DNA from: Tachypleus tridentatus | Lineage: Eukaryota > Arthropoda > Merostomata > Xiphosura > Limulidae | Length of the DNA stretch: 64,000 bases | Reading direction: 5' to 3' | NCBI RefSeq assembly: GCF_004210375.1 | Contig: NC_134827.1 | Location: forward strand, 102,843,285-102,907,284 | Shown here: positions 20,901 to 32,483 of the stretch, piece by piece | Layout: every line of letters starts with the position of its first letter | Numbering within the stretch: position 1 is the first letter of the stretch | Notes under the pieces: generated by a model | What the model saw: the letters and a program-made list of their open reading frames with translations, nothing else | What the model was told of the DNA's origin: nothing | Databases searched by the model: none | Made by a program: the position numbers and the translations under genes

Positions 20901-23228
20901 GAGTTAGTCATAACGTTTCTGTTGTTGCATCTGTGGTTTGTAACATCTGAGGTACTTTATCCAGAACAACCAGTAATTGTGTTCTATAGTTAGGCATAAC
21001 GTTTCTGTTGTTGTATCTGTGATTTGTAACATCTGATGTACTTTATCCAGAACAACCAGTATTTATGTTCTATAGTTAGTCATAACATTTGTGCTGTTGT
21101 ATCTGTGGTTTGTAACATCTGATGTACTTTACCAGAACAACCAGTATTTATGTTCTATAGTTAGTCACAACGTTTTTGTTGTTGTATCTGTGGTTTGTAA
21201 CATCTGACGTACCTTTTCCAGAACAGCCAATATTTATGTTCTATAATTAGGCATAACGTTTCTGTTGTTGTATCTGTGGTTTGTAACATCTGACGTACCT
21301 TTTCCAGAAGTCAATATTTTTGTTCCATAATTAGACATAACGTTTCTGTACTTAAGCCTGTGGTTTGTAACATCTAACGTACCTTTTCCAGAACAGTCAA
21401 TATTTATGTTCTATAATTAGACATAACGTTTCTGTTGATGTACCTGTGGTTTGTAACATCTGACGTACCTTTTCCAGAACAGTCAATATTTTTGCTCTAT
21501 AGTTAGGCATAACGTTTCTGTTGTTGTATCTGTCGTTCGTAACATCTGATGTACTTTATTCAGAACAACCAATATTTATGTTCTATAGTTAGTCATAACG
21601 TTTCTGTTGTTGCATCTGTGATTTGTAACATCTGAGGTACTTTATCCAGAACAACCAGTAATTGTGTTCTATAGTTAGGCATAACGTTTCTGTTGTTGTA
21701 TCTGTGATTTGTAACATCTGATGTACTTTATCCAGAACAACCAGTATTTATGTTCTATAGTTAGTCATAACGTTTCTGTTGTTGCATCTGTGGTTTGTAA
21801 CATCTGATGTACTTTATCCAGAACAACCAGTATTTATGTTCTATAGTTAGTCATAACATTTGTGCTGTTGTATCTGTGGTTTGTAACATCTGATGTACTT
21901 TACACAGAACAACCAGTATTTATGTTCTATAGTTAGTCACAACGTTTTTGTTGTTGTATCTGTGGTTTGTAACATCTGACGTACCTTTTCCAGAACAGCC
22001 AATATTTATGTTCTATAATTAGGCATAACGTTTCTGTTGTTGTATCTGTGGTTTGTAACATCTGATGTACTTTATCCAGAACAGTCAATATTTATGTTCT
22101 ATAGTTAGGCCTAACGTTTCTGATGTTGTATCTGTGGTTTGTAACATCTGATGTACTTTATCCATAACAACCAGTATTTATGTTCTATAGTTAGTTATAA
22201 CGTTTCTGCTGTTGTATCTGTGGTTTGTAACATCTGACGTACCTTTTCCAGTACAGTCAATATTTATGTTTTATAGTTAGGTATAGCGTTTCTGTTGTTG
22301 TACCTGTGGTTTCTAACATCTGACGTACCTTTTCCAGAACAGTCAATATTTTTGTTCTATAGTTAATCATAACGTTTCTGTTGTTGTATCTGTGGTTTGT
22401 AACATCTGACGTACCTTTTCCAGAGCAGTCAATATTTTTGTTCTATAGTTAGGCATAACGTTTCTGTTGTTGTACCTGTGGTTTGTAACATCTGACGTAC
22501 CTTTTCCAGAACAGTCAATATTTTTGTTCTATAGTTAGGCATAACGTTTCTGTTGTTGTATCTGTGGTTTGTAACATCTGATGTACTTTATCCAGAACAG
22601 TCAATATTTATGTTCTATAGTTAGGCATAACGTTTCAGTTGTTAAATCTGTGGTTTGTAACATCTGACGTACCTTTTCCAGAACAGTCAATATTTTTGCT
22701 CTATAGTTAGGCATAACGTTTCTGTTGTTGTATCTGTCGTTCGTAACATCTGATGTACTTTATCCAGAACAACCAATATTTATGTTCTGTAGTTAGTCAT
22801 AACGTTTCAGTTGTTGAATCTGTGGTTTGTAACATCTGACATATCTTTTCCAGAACAGTCAATATTTATGTTCTATAATTAGGCATAACGTTTCTGTTGT
22901 TGTATCTGTGGTTTGTGACATCTGATGTACTTTATCCAGAACAACCAATATTTATGTTCAATAGTTAGGCGTAACGTTTCTGTTGTTGTAACTGTGGTTT
23001 GTAACATTTGATGTACTTTATCTAGAACAACCAGTATTTATGTTCTATAGTTAGTCATAACGTTTCTGTTGTTGTATCTGTAGTGTGTAACATCTGATGT
23101 ACTTTATCCAGAACAACCAATATTTATGTTCAATAGTTAGGCGTAACGTTTCTGTTGTTGTATCTGTGGTTTGTAACATCTGATGTACTTTATCCAGAAC
23201 AACCAGTATTCATGTTCTGTAGTTAGTA
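17996..23228. repeat. 5.2-kb minisatellite, ~86-bp unit, ~60 copies
   Basis: The unit includes taacgtttctgttgttgtat, ctgtggtttgtaacatctga, then cgtaccttttccagaacagt and caatatttttgttctatagt. Two main variants alternate: 'gacgtaccttttccagaacagtcaa' and 'gatgtactttatccagaacaaccag' types. A block of about 1.6 kb (near 18880-20480) recurs about 1.89 kb downstream (near 20770-22370) with shared odd variants, such as a unit lacking 'aca' at 19411-19421 and 21301-21310. This is a higher-order repeat. The array lies in intron 2 of the PAN/EGF gene. Confidence 0.96.
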
Positions 23229-23829
23229 GCAGCTGATGTAGCTTTTCCAGAATAATCCACATTTATTATGTCATCTTGATAAGGCTAATCTTAACCATTG
23301 TTACACTTCCAGTGTTGTTGCCTTCAAATATTTATTGAAGAGAAGTTCTCGGTAGAGCTAACTGATAAAAAATACCTCGAATATGACGTTTAGTAATTAT
23401 GTAATTAAAACGTTTTGAACATAAAAATTTCACCACCGAAAAATCTTCATTTGTGTAACAGTTATCACGTTGTTTACGACTTACGCCGAATCTCATCTTA
23501 ACGAAGCCTAATAATGTTTACCGTTCGTAGGTAATTATCTACACACTCTCTACTGGCACGAGTAACCTCTGTGCTGGTTAAGTAATTGTGGTTACTATAA
23601 CACTTTCTGTCAACAACTCTAACTGTTGGAACTATACGACTGGTATCTGATGTTTTAAACTTGAAACACAAGGGCTGAACAACCATATCAAAGTAACTTC
23701 TGGTTCAGGGATAGCCATTCTTTATTTAGAGCGGCCAACAAGAATTGAAATCACTCAACAACATCCGCCGCTTGTCAGCTGCTCTTAACAGAATAGGGAG
23801 ATTGACGGTCAAAGATCCATAACATTGAA
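23229..23829. other. Intron sequence, no feature seen
   Basis: Between the array and the next SINE. Short open frames only; no family recognised. Confidence 0.45.
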
Positions 23830-24112
23830 TTTGTTTGTTTGTTTGTTTTGGAATTTCGCACAAAGCTACTCGAGGGCTATCTGTGCTAGCCGTCCCTAAT
23901 TTAGCAGTGTAAGACTAAAGAGAAGGGAGCTAGTCATCACCACCCACCGCCAACTCTAGGGATACTGTTTTACCAACGAATAGTGGGATTGGCCGTCACA
24001 TTATAACGCCCCCACGGCTGGGAGGGCTAGCATGTTTGGCGCGACTCGGGCGCGAACCCGCAACCCTCAGATTACGAAGCGCACGCCTTAACGCGCTAGG
24101 CCATGCCGCCCC
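23830..24112 (-). mobile_element. Type-1 SINE
   Basis: Full-length antisense copy: the (TTTG)n tail, then ttcgcacaaagctactcgag, the body, and the head ending aacgcgctaggccatgccgc. Confidence 0.93.
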
Positions 24113-24124
24113 ACCCCCTCACCC

Positions 24125-24230
24125 GGTTGAACAGCGGTAAGTCTACGAATTTCCAACACTAAAATCAAGCGTTCGATTCCTCTCGTTGGACGCAGGAAAT
24201 AGTTCAGAGTGCCTTTTATATTAAAAAACA
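24125..24230 (+). mobile_element. Type-2 SINE fragment
   Basis: tRNA-like head with gaacagcggtaagtctacga, aacactaaaatcaagcgttc and gattcctctcgttggac. It resembles the clearer type-2 copy at 32762-32905. Confidence 0.55.
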
Positions 24231-24323
24231 CAAATTGACATATGTTACTTCTCGTGCATTTCTCTCCTTCTCCTTTTAGTTTTGACTTATAACTGAATCG
24301 TTAACAAGTTTAGATTATTCATA

Positions 24324-24486
24324 ATTATAGTCAACCCCGGATTAAGGCATGGACTTACCAGGCTGAAGTCCATGATTTCACACTAATTAGACCTCAAGCT
24401 ATTACTATAAATGCATTGCACGTAGAGATTCTGTCTCTAGGGGGCCTCTATAACTTGAAATGCCTTAATCCGGTTTTGATTATAGT
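24324..24486. mobile_element. MITE-like foldback element with 26-bp inverted ends
   Basis: The left end attatagtcaaccccggatt + aaggca (24324-24349) is repeated inverted at 24461-24486 (tgccttaatccggttttgat + tatagt) with about three mismatches. The whole is ~163 bp, has no coding capacity, and sits 85 bp upstream of a coding exon. An inner short inverted pair (tggactt ... aagtcca) lies near 24350-24374. Confidence 0.75.
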
Positions 24487-24571
24487 AATCCCAAAAGTTC
24501 TGTTAGTTTTCTAACTGTAGTTTACTAAAACACTGAAAAACTAATTATATATGTATGCACATATATTACAG

Positions 24572-24807
24572 TGAACTTCGGTCGACGGGAAGGTAGAGGA
24601 ATTGTTGAGAACAATATCGGAAGAATATCAGCCGAGACTCCAGAAACTTGCCAGGCTGAATGTCTGATCACACCAGCGTGTCGATCAGTGGATTACGACA
24701 AGAAAGAAAGGCGGTGTTACTTGAACAAAGTTAATCATACAGATCCTAGAGCTAAACTCGAAGTTTTTGACAATATAGACTATTATTATCCAGTTTGTAC
24801 GTGTTAG
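24572..24807 (+). CDS. Secreted PAN/EGF-domain protein, terminal exon (PAN/apple)
   Basis: The acceptor is catatattacag; the first two bases complete the codon begun at 17002, and the frame ends at TAG (24805-24807). The translation has ETCQAECLITPACRSVDYDK followed by RRCYLNKVNHTDPRAKLEVF and ends YYPVCTC. The C-x3-C-x6-C-x-S-x-x-Y then C-x-L-N pattern is that of a PAN/apple module, clearer than the one in exon 1. The gene therefore encodes signal peptide, PAN-like, EGF-like and PAN modules. A candidate AATAAA lies near 25084. Confidence 0.82.
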
Positions 24808-25284
24808 TTGTTTCGAAAATCGTAACCGCCATGAGTCTTTCAAACTGACATTTCAAAGCATGAATTAAAAAACCGTTTGTGTTGTAAAAAGCCTAATACG
24901 TTTCAACAACCTCCGGAAAAAGAGAACGAGTTAGGCCCATTATACAGAAAAGTTATTCCTTTGAAAAGACGTTTTCTTACCTTATTTCCATAGTTCTGTG
25001 TTTACGTATACAGCATTACTTTGTTCTGTTTCTACAACTTCCTTAATCGAACTAAAAGAGGCGTTTTCTGACATATATTTTGGTAATAAAAAAAGGAGAA
25101 AGCAGAATTTGCTCTCTACATACTACACTTTCCACAATCCTAATTATGTATTCTATTTTCGTTACAGAATTAATACCTAACTTTTCCACTAGGATACGAA
25201 TCACTTTAGTTACATCAGCTTAATTGCTCTTTTGCGTTGATGTTTTTCCAGGAATATTTCTATTGTTTACTTATTTACAGAAAT
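24808..25284 (+). other. 3' flank of the PAN/EGF gene
   Basis: Probable 3' UTR and intergenic sequence, with AATAAA near 25084. No other feature. Confidence 0.4.
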
Positions 25285-25295
25285 GCTTGCAGAAC

Positions 25296-25509
25296 GGCCC
25301 GGCGTGGCCAGGTGTGTTAAGGCGTTCGACTCGTAAGCCCCGGGTTCGAATCCCGCTCGCATTAAACATGCCCGCTCTTTCAGCCGCGGGGGCATTCTAA
25401 TGTGACGGTCAATTCGTTAATAAAAGAGTAGCCCGCGAATTGTAGGTGGGTGGTGATGACTAGAGCAGATAGCCCTCGAGTTGCTTTGCGCGAAATTCAA
25501 AACAAACAA
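25296..25509 (+). mobile_element. Type-1 SINE, internally shortened, with 10-bp target duplication
   Basis: Begins ggcccggcgtggccaggtgt and ends gcgaaattcaaaacaaac. It is about 50 bp shorter than full-length copies, lacking the anticodon-arm segment and the part between 'gactag' and 'agcagatag'. gcttgcagaa is duplicated at 25285-25294 and 25510-25519. Confidence 0.9.
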
Positions 25510-25519
25510 GCTTGCAGAA

Positions 25520-28500
25520 TTTTTCGGGAATTTGGAGATAAAACTGAAAAACGATGGTGTGAATGAAGTTTGTAATTATTTATTTCTTGAAACTTGAAAA
25601 TTTATTCATCTATATACATTTTTTACGACCGTTATTGCTTGTTATTATTTTAGAAGTTTTCCACTTTACGTAAATAATTTGTTATGCATACAGATACATT
25701 AATTATTTTGATGTCTTTCGATTTCACTTTTAATATTTTGACAACTAAATTTTTAAAGTTTTTTGTTTGTTTGTTTGAATTCGGTGGCAAATCCAGAAAT
25801 AGAGTTGGATGGGAGGCAATGATATGAAGAAATGCTGTCTGAAGATGGCAACGCGAACTCAAGAATCTAAGGGGTGGGGTCCATAAAACCGCCTTAGGGC
25901 CCCTGGTTGAGGACTCGGAATGACGCTCCCAGAAGCTCTGCACTTTTCTGTCATCTGGAGAAGAGAAATACGCCTAAAAATAAAACAAAAAATCATCTCG
26001 TGCACTTCCAATGCTAAACTTTTAAGAATGTGATTCGAAAATGTATTTGAAATTGTGAAAAATAATATTTTTAGGTTAAAATCATAGTGACATTTTGACT
26101 TTATTTTAGTTGGAAAGGTCACGACCCCTTTGCCCTACCACTCTTACTGGATCCATCAGTGTTGGAGTTCCCTTTTCAGTGAAAGTAGTAGACAGAAATA
26201 TTTTATTATCTTTACTCTGTAAATGTAAAAGAGTGAAAACTTAATTTTTGTCTGGCTAATTTTTTAGAGTATGTAAGTTTTAAATTCCAAAATAAATAAA
26301 TTTGAAAAGCATATTTTTATTGCTGTTGTTAGAGTCGTAATATTTATTAATGGTTTAATGATACATTTTTGAAGTGATACGAAAAGAAGCGATAGAAGAC
26401 TGGTGCCTTCAGCGTGGTATACACACTTTAAAGTCGTGATTAAAATAACGTAATGACATTCCGCCTGTCTTGACCGTGATTTAAACAATGGAAAGAAAGA
26501 TACCGGCTCATGGACATTATGTGATAAAGACACCGAGACATTTATATTGCCTGTGTCCAATGGTTCAATCTTTGTGAGCATTAGTATTTAACACTGTTTT
26601 CTTTATCACCCAAAAACCAGTATTATTTAATCAGAAAAAACAAAACAAAACTGGATTTCTTGTGAAGTTTACGAAAAGATGAAAACTTATAATGTATGCA
26701 TTTGATTACTTTATTTAAACATTTTATTATGACTATTAGGAAACTTTGTTTAGCTAAAAATATTCTTTTAAATTTATTATCCTTTTATAAGGCACAGATA
26801 AGAAAGAAAATAAGTTTTGATTATTTCGGATATAGAATTCAAAATAATGTTGATGCTTTCTTTCATTTTTCTCTAAGCTTGTTCGTCCTTGTTCAGAATG
26901 CTATACTACTGAATGTCCTTTGATATAAACTATAAGAAATAATTTTATTGACGTGCATTTCACTGTATAACAGTTTATTTGATTTTTTCATTTGGCTCTT
27001 TTGTAACGTATGTGATTACGACTTCTATGGAGGATTCTTCAATGAAAAAAAAAACCAGAAGAAAAGGCCTACAGCAATGGAGAACAATTTTATTTTGACA
27101 GTTATTAGTTCTAACTTTTAATTCTCTGTCACCTACTACGTTTATATATGTAAATCCCTTGATGAGGTATATCTAAAGATGGTCAATCCCTGGCCAGAGC
27201 ATACTTTCTATATTGGCCTAAAGTTTTAAATCATACTAATGTTTGTCATTATGTTCAGTAAATTTATGCATATTTTTTACTTATTAAAGCCATTCTTATT
27301 TCGGAAATTAGAAGGAATAAGTATAGTTCTCGAGATTTTCGTTGCAATACTTGAATTTGTCAGTCCTGTTTTGATATTATAGGTACAGATCTTCTTCACA
27401 ATTCCTACTTCTAGTTTTGTCACTTCATAATTTCAGAAAATTCCACTGTTGGTTTTATAACTGTAGAGGGTTAGGTTTTTAATGATTTAGTAATATCAGC
27501 TTTCTTTAAAAATTTACCAAAGATACATCCAATAGAGGTCAGTAATCTGCAAGAGCTATTACTAAAAGATAAATCCAACAATGGTTAGTGTCTAGTGAGA
27601 GTTGTCTAAGGAGATACATTCAACAGGAGTCAGGAAACAGTCAGAACTGTCAATGAAGAAACATTCAACATAGGTAAGTCAAAAAAGATACATTCGACAG
27701 TAGTTTAACAGTAACAGTTAGAAAACACCAGGAAAGCTAACACGTGTACGTTTGACCTTCTGAAAAATAACTAAAAATGTTACAAAACAACAATTTGACC
27801 AGTTTTGTCTGGTTTGACGCTATTATAGTGATAGTTTCGGCCATATTCCCGATAGTAACGCACGTACTTTGAAGAGTTTAGGAAATTTAAGTTAGTCATA
27901 AGTCCGTTTGCTCAACTGACAATACAAAAATAATCTTCATAAGTGTAATATAATTAATAATAATAATATTCGAAACCATTTTATACATAATGAACAATAA
28001 TATGAACAGAAAACAAGTTACATAATTATTTTCGTACGTTTGAAGTGGCACTGATCTTTAAAACTGGACATTTTTTATATGCTGACCAAAGAAACTGTTT
28101 AGGCCTTATTTCAACCTCCAAGTTGAGCACAAAAGAATGATATTACACTCTGTGAAAGAGCACTTCCAATCATGTGTGCTATGTGTGTAATTAATACAGT
28201 AGGAATAAAGAAATACACACAGTTTTAACACTATAATCTTAGTTGGGAATGATAAAAACTGATACACCTTTTTGTAAACATCCTCTTAGCCTGAATTCAA
28301 CTTTTGAAAATTTTCTGCAATATTAACAGCTGTGAGCAATTAATTTTAATTAATGAAATAGTGGTAATTAGGCTCATAACAAGGCAACTGGTAATGGTTT
28401 TTGAATTTACAAATGTATACACAGTAAAAAAAAGGATACACAGAGTAAAAATATCTATCGTTCTTATGATTATTATATTCTTTGTGGATGAACAGATAAA

Positions 28501-28792
28501 CAGTCTTGCGTTTTACATAGCCGGGTATTTACTAGTGATGTAAATATGTCCACCAAATTACAGGAGGAGGGGGGGGAAAAGGTGGCCTAACAAACAGAAG
28601 AATTGCCGAAAATTGGAATAAATGTAAAGGGGACTTATTTTTTATGAGGTGAGTAATCTTTTGTAGTTACGCCACTACACTGTTTCCTTTATTTGTTTAA
28701 ATTTAGTTTAGCTTTTAAAGAGACTTAGTATGGTGAAACTGGTATAAAAAAATGTAAAATAAACCACAATGCTGGGGAAATAGAGATGGTTT
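25520..28792. other. Intergenic region without a supported gene
   Basis: AT-rich. Several short open frames (for example 26264-26581, 26696-26923, 28304-28543) lack any family resemblance or splice context. A loose set of ~65-bp near-repeats around 'gatacattcaac' spans about 27525-27730. Confidence 0.45.
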
Positions 28793-29005
28793 GTTTTTTG
28801 GATTTCGCGCAAAGCTACACGACTGTTATCTGCGCTAGCCGTCCCTAATTTAGCAATGTAAGACAAGAGGGAAGGCAGCTAGTCATCACCACTCACCGTC
28901 AACTCTTGGACTACTCTTACCAAAGAATATGGGGATTGACCGTCACATTATAAAGCCCTCCACGGCTGAAAGGACGAGCATGTTTGGTGTGATGGAGATT
29001 CGAAC
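28793..29005 (-). mobile_element. Type-1 SINE, head-truncated
   Basis: Antisense: tggatttcgcgcaaagctac, the body, then catgtttggtgtgatggaga ttcgaacc. It stops inside the B box. Confidence 0.9.
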
Positions 29006-29263
29006 CGAAACTGTATTTAAAGTTCCACGCAAAGAAGGTGTTTGTGATTATTTTTAATGTTTGTTAATGTGATATTTTTAGTTTGTCCTGACCTGCCAGT
29101 TATCCGCACGTGAGCTGTGCGGCAAGGTTAGAATACTCCAGAGATTCAGCTATGACCATCCTCAATTTTGAACTAGGGAAGGAAGTCAGCCAGCAATAAC
29201 CGACTCAACAGCGAATTTGCTCGGTTCTTTCAATCGAATAATGGTTTTTGTCTGTCACTTTTA

Positions 29264-29541
29264 GGCCCTGCATGGCCAGGTGGTTAAGGCACTCGACTCG
29301 TAACCTGAGAAGTCGCGAGTTCGAGTTTCTGTCACAACAAACATGCTCGTCCTTTCAGCCGTGGGGGCGTTATAAAGTGAAGGTTAATTCCACTCTTCAT
29401 TGGTAAAAGAGTAGCCCAAGAGTTGACAGTGGGTGGTGATGACTATCTGCTTTCCCTTTTGTCTTACACTGCTAAATTAGGGACAGCTATTGCAGATAAC
29501 CCTCGAGTAGCTTTGCGCGAAATTAAAAACAAACCAAACTT
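29264..29541 (+). mobile_element. Type-1 SINE with 9-bp target duplication
   Basis: Full length, ggccctgcatggccaggtgg to gaaattaaaaacaaaccaaa. Flanked by tcactttta at 29255-29263 and 29542-29550. Confidence 0.92.
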
Positions 29542-29550
29542 TCACTTTTA

Positions 29551-30060
29551 TTACACGCCCACAGCTGAAATTGCGGAGCGTATTCAGTGGCATCACGTTT
29601 CGAACCTTGTACAGTTGGTTCAAACAGGTCCCTAAGCAAAGTTATTTCTCTAACATAAACCAAGGCCTTCAAGATCTTTAAACTACATTCTCAGAAAAGG
29701 ATAGAAAGATAATGTAAGTAGTAGATTCTACGAACGTCGAATATAAAGCAAATAAAGTATTTGTTGTTGTTTTATGAATAACGTTTGTAAAAAGAATAAA
29801 AAACACCTTAACCCTAAGAGGATAAATTTGGTGACATATTAGTTGTCGTGTATAACAAACACTCGCACATTGTTTGTGTTGACGCCGGTTGCAGTGTTTC
29901 GTTTCCATGGGAACATTCATCTGAGCGTGCGCTTTATTACGTACCCGTCAATGTTTCTTGCAAAACTGCTGGTGATAAAAGACGTTAGGTTTATTCTATA
30001 AGATTGACACCACGATCAGAGATGTTTCAAGAACGTTAAGTAAGTATCTTTTCATTAAAG
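29551..30060. other. Region upstream of the candidate first TRPM exon
   Basis: No repeat or ORF is recognised. It could hold the TRPM promoter if the exon at 30061 is real. Confidence 0.3.
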
Positions 30061-30132
30061 ATGCTTCGCTTTTTAGGCCGCTGTAGAATTTTGCCTTCCA
30101 GTGAAGTGGGTCATGATAAGATGCAGGACGAG
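30061..30132 (+). CDS. Candidate first coding exon of the TRPM-like gene
   Basis: ATG opens a 24-codon frame, MLRFLGRCRILPSSEVGHDK + MQDE, that ends at a good donor (gacgag|gtaaga) in phase 0, matching the phase-0 start of the exon at 42224. An in-frame stop lies 24 bp upstream, consistent with a start exon. There is no family resemblance, and the intron to 42224 would be 12 kb. This is a guess from frame and splice context only. Confidence 0.3.
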
Positions 30133-30475
30133 GTAAGACAGCAGATGTTTGTTTTCATATCGTTCATTATGAATTGATAGAGTTTGACTTATACCACGAG
30201 ACATTTAAAAATCGCGTGTTTAATTTCTCTCTAAAATATATATTCTTAACGTGTAGAATATGAGTAGATACAAGTTAATCTGAGGAATATAATATTAAAA
30301 GTCTGAACTTACAGAAAATTATTCAAAGTTAGGCCAAAGCGCGTAATCAACTTATGCTCGAGTTTACCTTCATTCTAGCTGTACAGGTCTTTCGAACGTT
30401 CCTACATTCTACGTAGTCGAGCAGATACACCTGAATCAAGTATGTTACTTGCTTAAGATAATCCTTCTATCTGAA

Positions 30476-30722
30476 GGCTCGGCATCGCCAGGTAATTAGA
30501 ACGCTTGACTCGTAATCTGAGGGTCGCGGGTTCGAATTCCCGTCACACCAAATATGCTCGCCCTTTCAGCCGTGGGGCGTTACTATGTAACGGTCAATCC
30601 CATTATTCGTTGGTAAAGAGTAGTCCAAGAGTTGGCGGCGGGCGGTGAGAGATAGCTGCCTTCCCTCTAGTCTTACACTGTTAAATTAGGTATGGATAGT
30701 CTAGATAGCCCTTGTGTAGCAT
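30476..30722 (+). mobile_element. Type-1 SINE, variant head
   Basis: The head ggctcggcatcgccaggtaa then ttagaacgcttgactcgtaa differs from the family norm and is shared almost exactly with the copy at 32484. The tail ends abruptly at cccttgtgtagc. Confidence 0.9.
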
Positions 30723-30838
30723 GGCTGCAGAATTTCCCAAACGCTTTTATAACCCCTTTTTGCCTGCAACCAAACTAAACACTTATTTTACCCACGTCTT
30801 GTAGTTGTATGGGGTCTATCATTTGTTTAAAACTACAG

Positions 30839-31083
30839 GTTCGACTCGTAATCCGAGGGTCGCATGTTCGAATCCCGGTCGCACCAAATATTCTCGCTCT
30901 TTCAGCCGTGAGGGCGTTATAATGTGACGGTCAATCCGCTATTCGTTGGTAAAAGATAGCCCACGAGTTGGCGGTGGGTGGTAATGACTAGCTGCCTTCC
31001 CTCTATTCTTACACTGCTAAATTAGGGACGGCTAGCACAGACAGCCCTCGAGTAGCTTTGTGCAAAATTCAAAACAAACAAAC
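30839..31083 (+). mobile_element. Type-1 SINE, 5'-truncated, with target duplication
   Basis: Starts within the tRNA-like head at gttcgactcgtaatccgagg and ends caaacaaac. Flanks aaaactacag (30829-30838) and aaaactccag (31084-31093) form a 10-bp duplication with one mismatch, so the truncation happened at insertion. Confidence 0.88.
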
Positions 31084-31093
31084 AAAACTCCAG

Positions 31094-31640
31094 GTCATAT
31101 TATACTTATTCTGACTTAAAAGTTACACCAGACTTATGACCAACTGTTTGGTGGTTATTGCGCTGTAAATCAAATTATTCATGTTTTACGCCCTATTTCC
31201 CTAAATGTATCCCCCTCTCAGTCAGATCAGTGATAAGCTTACGGTATTACAAAGCCAAGATCCAGAGTTCGATTCTTCGAGAAGGACGAACGGAGATGGC
31301 CCATTTTCTGGCTTTTGAACTGAGAAAACAAAAAGCTTACGAAGAAAAAAAGTTCCGTATTCTGGAGCCATCAGCGCGCGAAAATACATACAGTCACGTT
31401 CCACTATTCGATGAAAATAAGAGTAACCCATGAACTGGCAGTGGGCGCTGTGCCCCAACGTACTTTCTTACGGTCTATTGATAGTTCAAATTAAGAACAG
31501 ATATGTACAGAAAATCCTTTGTGTACCGTTGTGCAAAAATTCTAAAAACAAACAAACTGTATTTATAAAGGAAATAAAAGACATAATGGAATTTGTCCAT
31601 TAAACTGTTTTAATAGAGTACAGAAAAAAGAAGAAAACTG
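31094..31640 (+). other. Mixed old SINE-like sequence
   Basis: Contains a diverged tRNA-like segment at about 31222-31295 (gataagcttacggtattaca, gttcgattcttcgagaagg), a 60-bp block repeated at 32410 (see 31302-31361), and body-like remnants at about 31395-31445 (actattcgatgaaaataaga). No gene is supported. Confidence 0.45.
31302..31361 (+). repeat. 60-bp block duplicated at 32410-32470
   Basis: Starts cattttctggcttttgaact and ends gttccgtatt. The second copy is identical except for one extra A in a poly-A run. Confidence 0.9.
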
Positions 31641-31705
31641 ATCACATAGGTATCGAATCCCGAATATTAGCGTGATAAGCTTACTGGCATAACCTCTGAA
31701 TCCCT
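31640..31705 (-). mobile_element. Type-3 SINE head fragment
   Basis: Antisense head: cacataggtatcgaatcccg, then gcgtgataagcttactggca taacctctg. The body is absent. Confidence 0.5.
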
Positions 31706-32409
31706 TGAGGCATAAAAATTGGAAAAAAAATTGATAATTTAATATTGTATTTAAATTAAAACATAACCAAATCAGGTTAGTGATTCTCATTTCTGCTGGT
31801 AGTTTTAATTATGGCTTACAATAATAAAATAAAATAAGTATTATTTTTATTTTTATTTCACTTACCTTCGTTCGAAAAGCTAATAATTATGGATCAATTG
31901 GCTCACTCCTTGGTTAGCGCATTTTGTATAATTACATATATCCTCTCACACTTTCCATTACACAGTAACTATAAAACTAATACACATGTGGGATTTTCAG
32001 GTGAAACCAATTTTCCGACACGTATCAGATAACTGGTTCCACATTTTTTCACCTGACATCTCTTAGCAGAAATTTGCTAAAGAATGATTGAATTCAATAG
32101 ATAAACTGTTGTTGTTTTGTTTTTAATCCAGTCAGTAATGCCACCTCGTGAAGATCATTGTTGTCTCACATCGCTGATCGGCTGTTAGATGTAGTCAACT
32201 TCAAATTCGGTCATTGAAGATATTATAATTTCAATCTTTTATAACCTGGATGCCATATATTATTGCAATTCCCCCTCTGGCAGATTAGACGTTATCTACT
32301 ATAGAGAACAAAGAAACAAAGCGACTGGAACAAGGCAATTTAAATGACTTTCTGGAACAAGTGTTGTCTTTATTATAGCCAGGTAGCTAAATAACCAAAA
32401 AACAGTAAA
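31706..32409. other. Intronic or intergenic, nothing seen
   Basis: AT-rich; no repeat family or ORF is supported. Confidence 0.4.
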
Positions 32410-32470
32410 CATTTTCTGGCTTTTGAACTGAGAAAACAAAAAGCTTACGAAGAAAAAAAAGTTCCGTATT
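32410..32470 (+). repeat. Second copy of the 60-bp block
   Basis: Near-identical to 31302-31361, and placed 14 bp before a SINE whose first ~53 bp copy the head at 30476. The junction looks like a patchwork of two nearby sequences. Confidence 0.9.
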
Positions 32471-32483
32471 ATCAGCTCCAAAA

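Noticed and set aside
26264-26581. 105-codon minus-strand open frame
   Set aside because: No domain, signal or neighbouring exon supports it.
28304-28543. 79-codon hydrophobic open frame
   Set aside because: AT-rich chance frame with poly-Ile/Val bias; no homology or splice signals.
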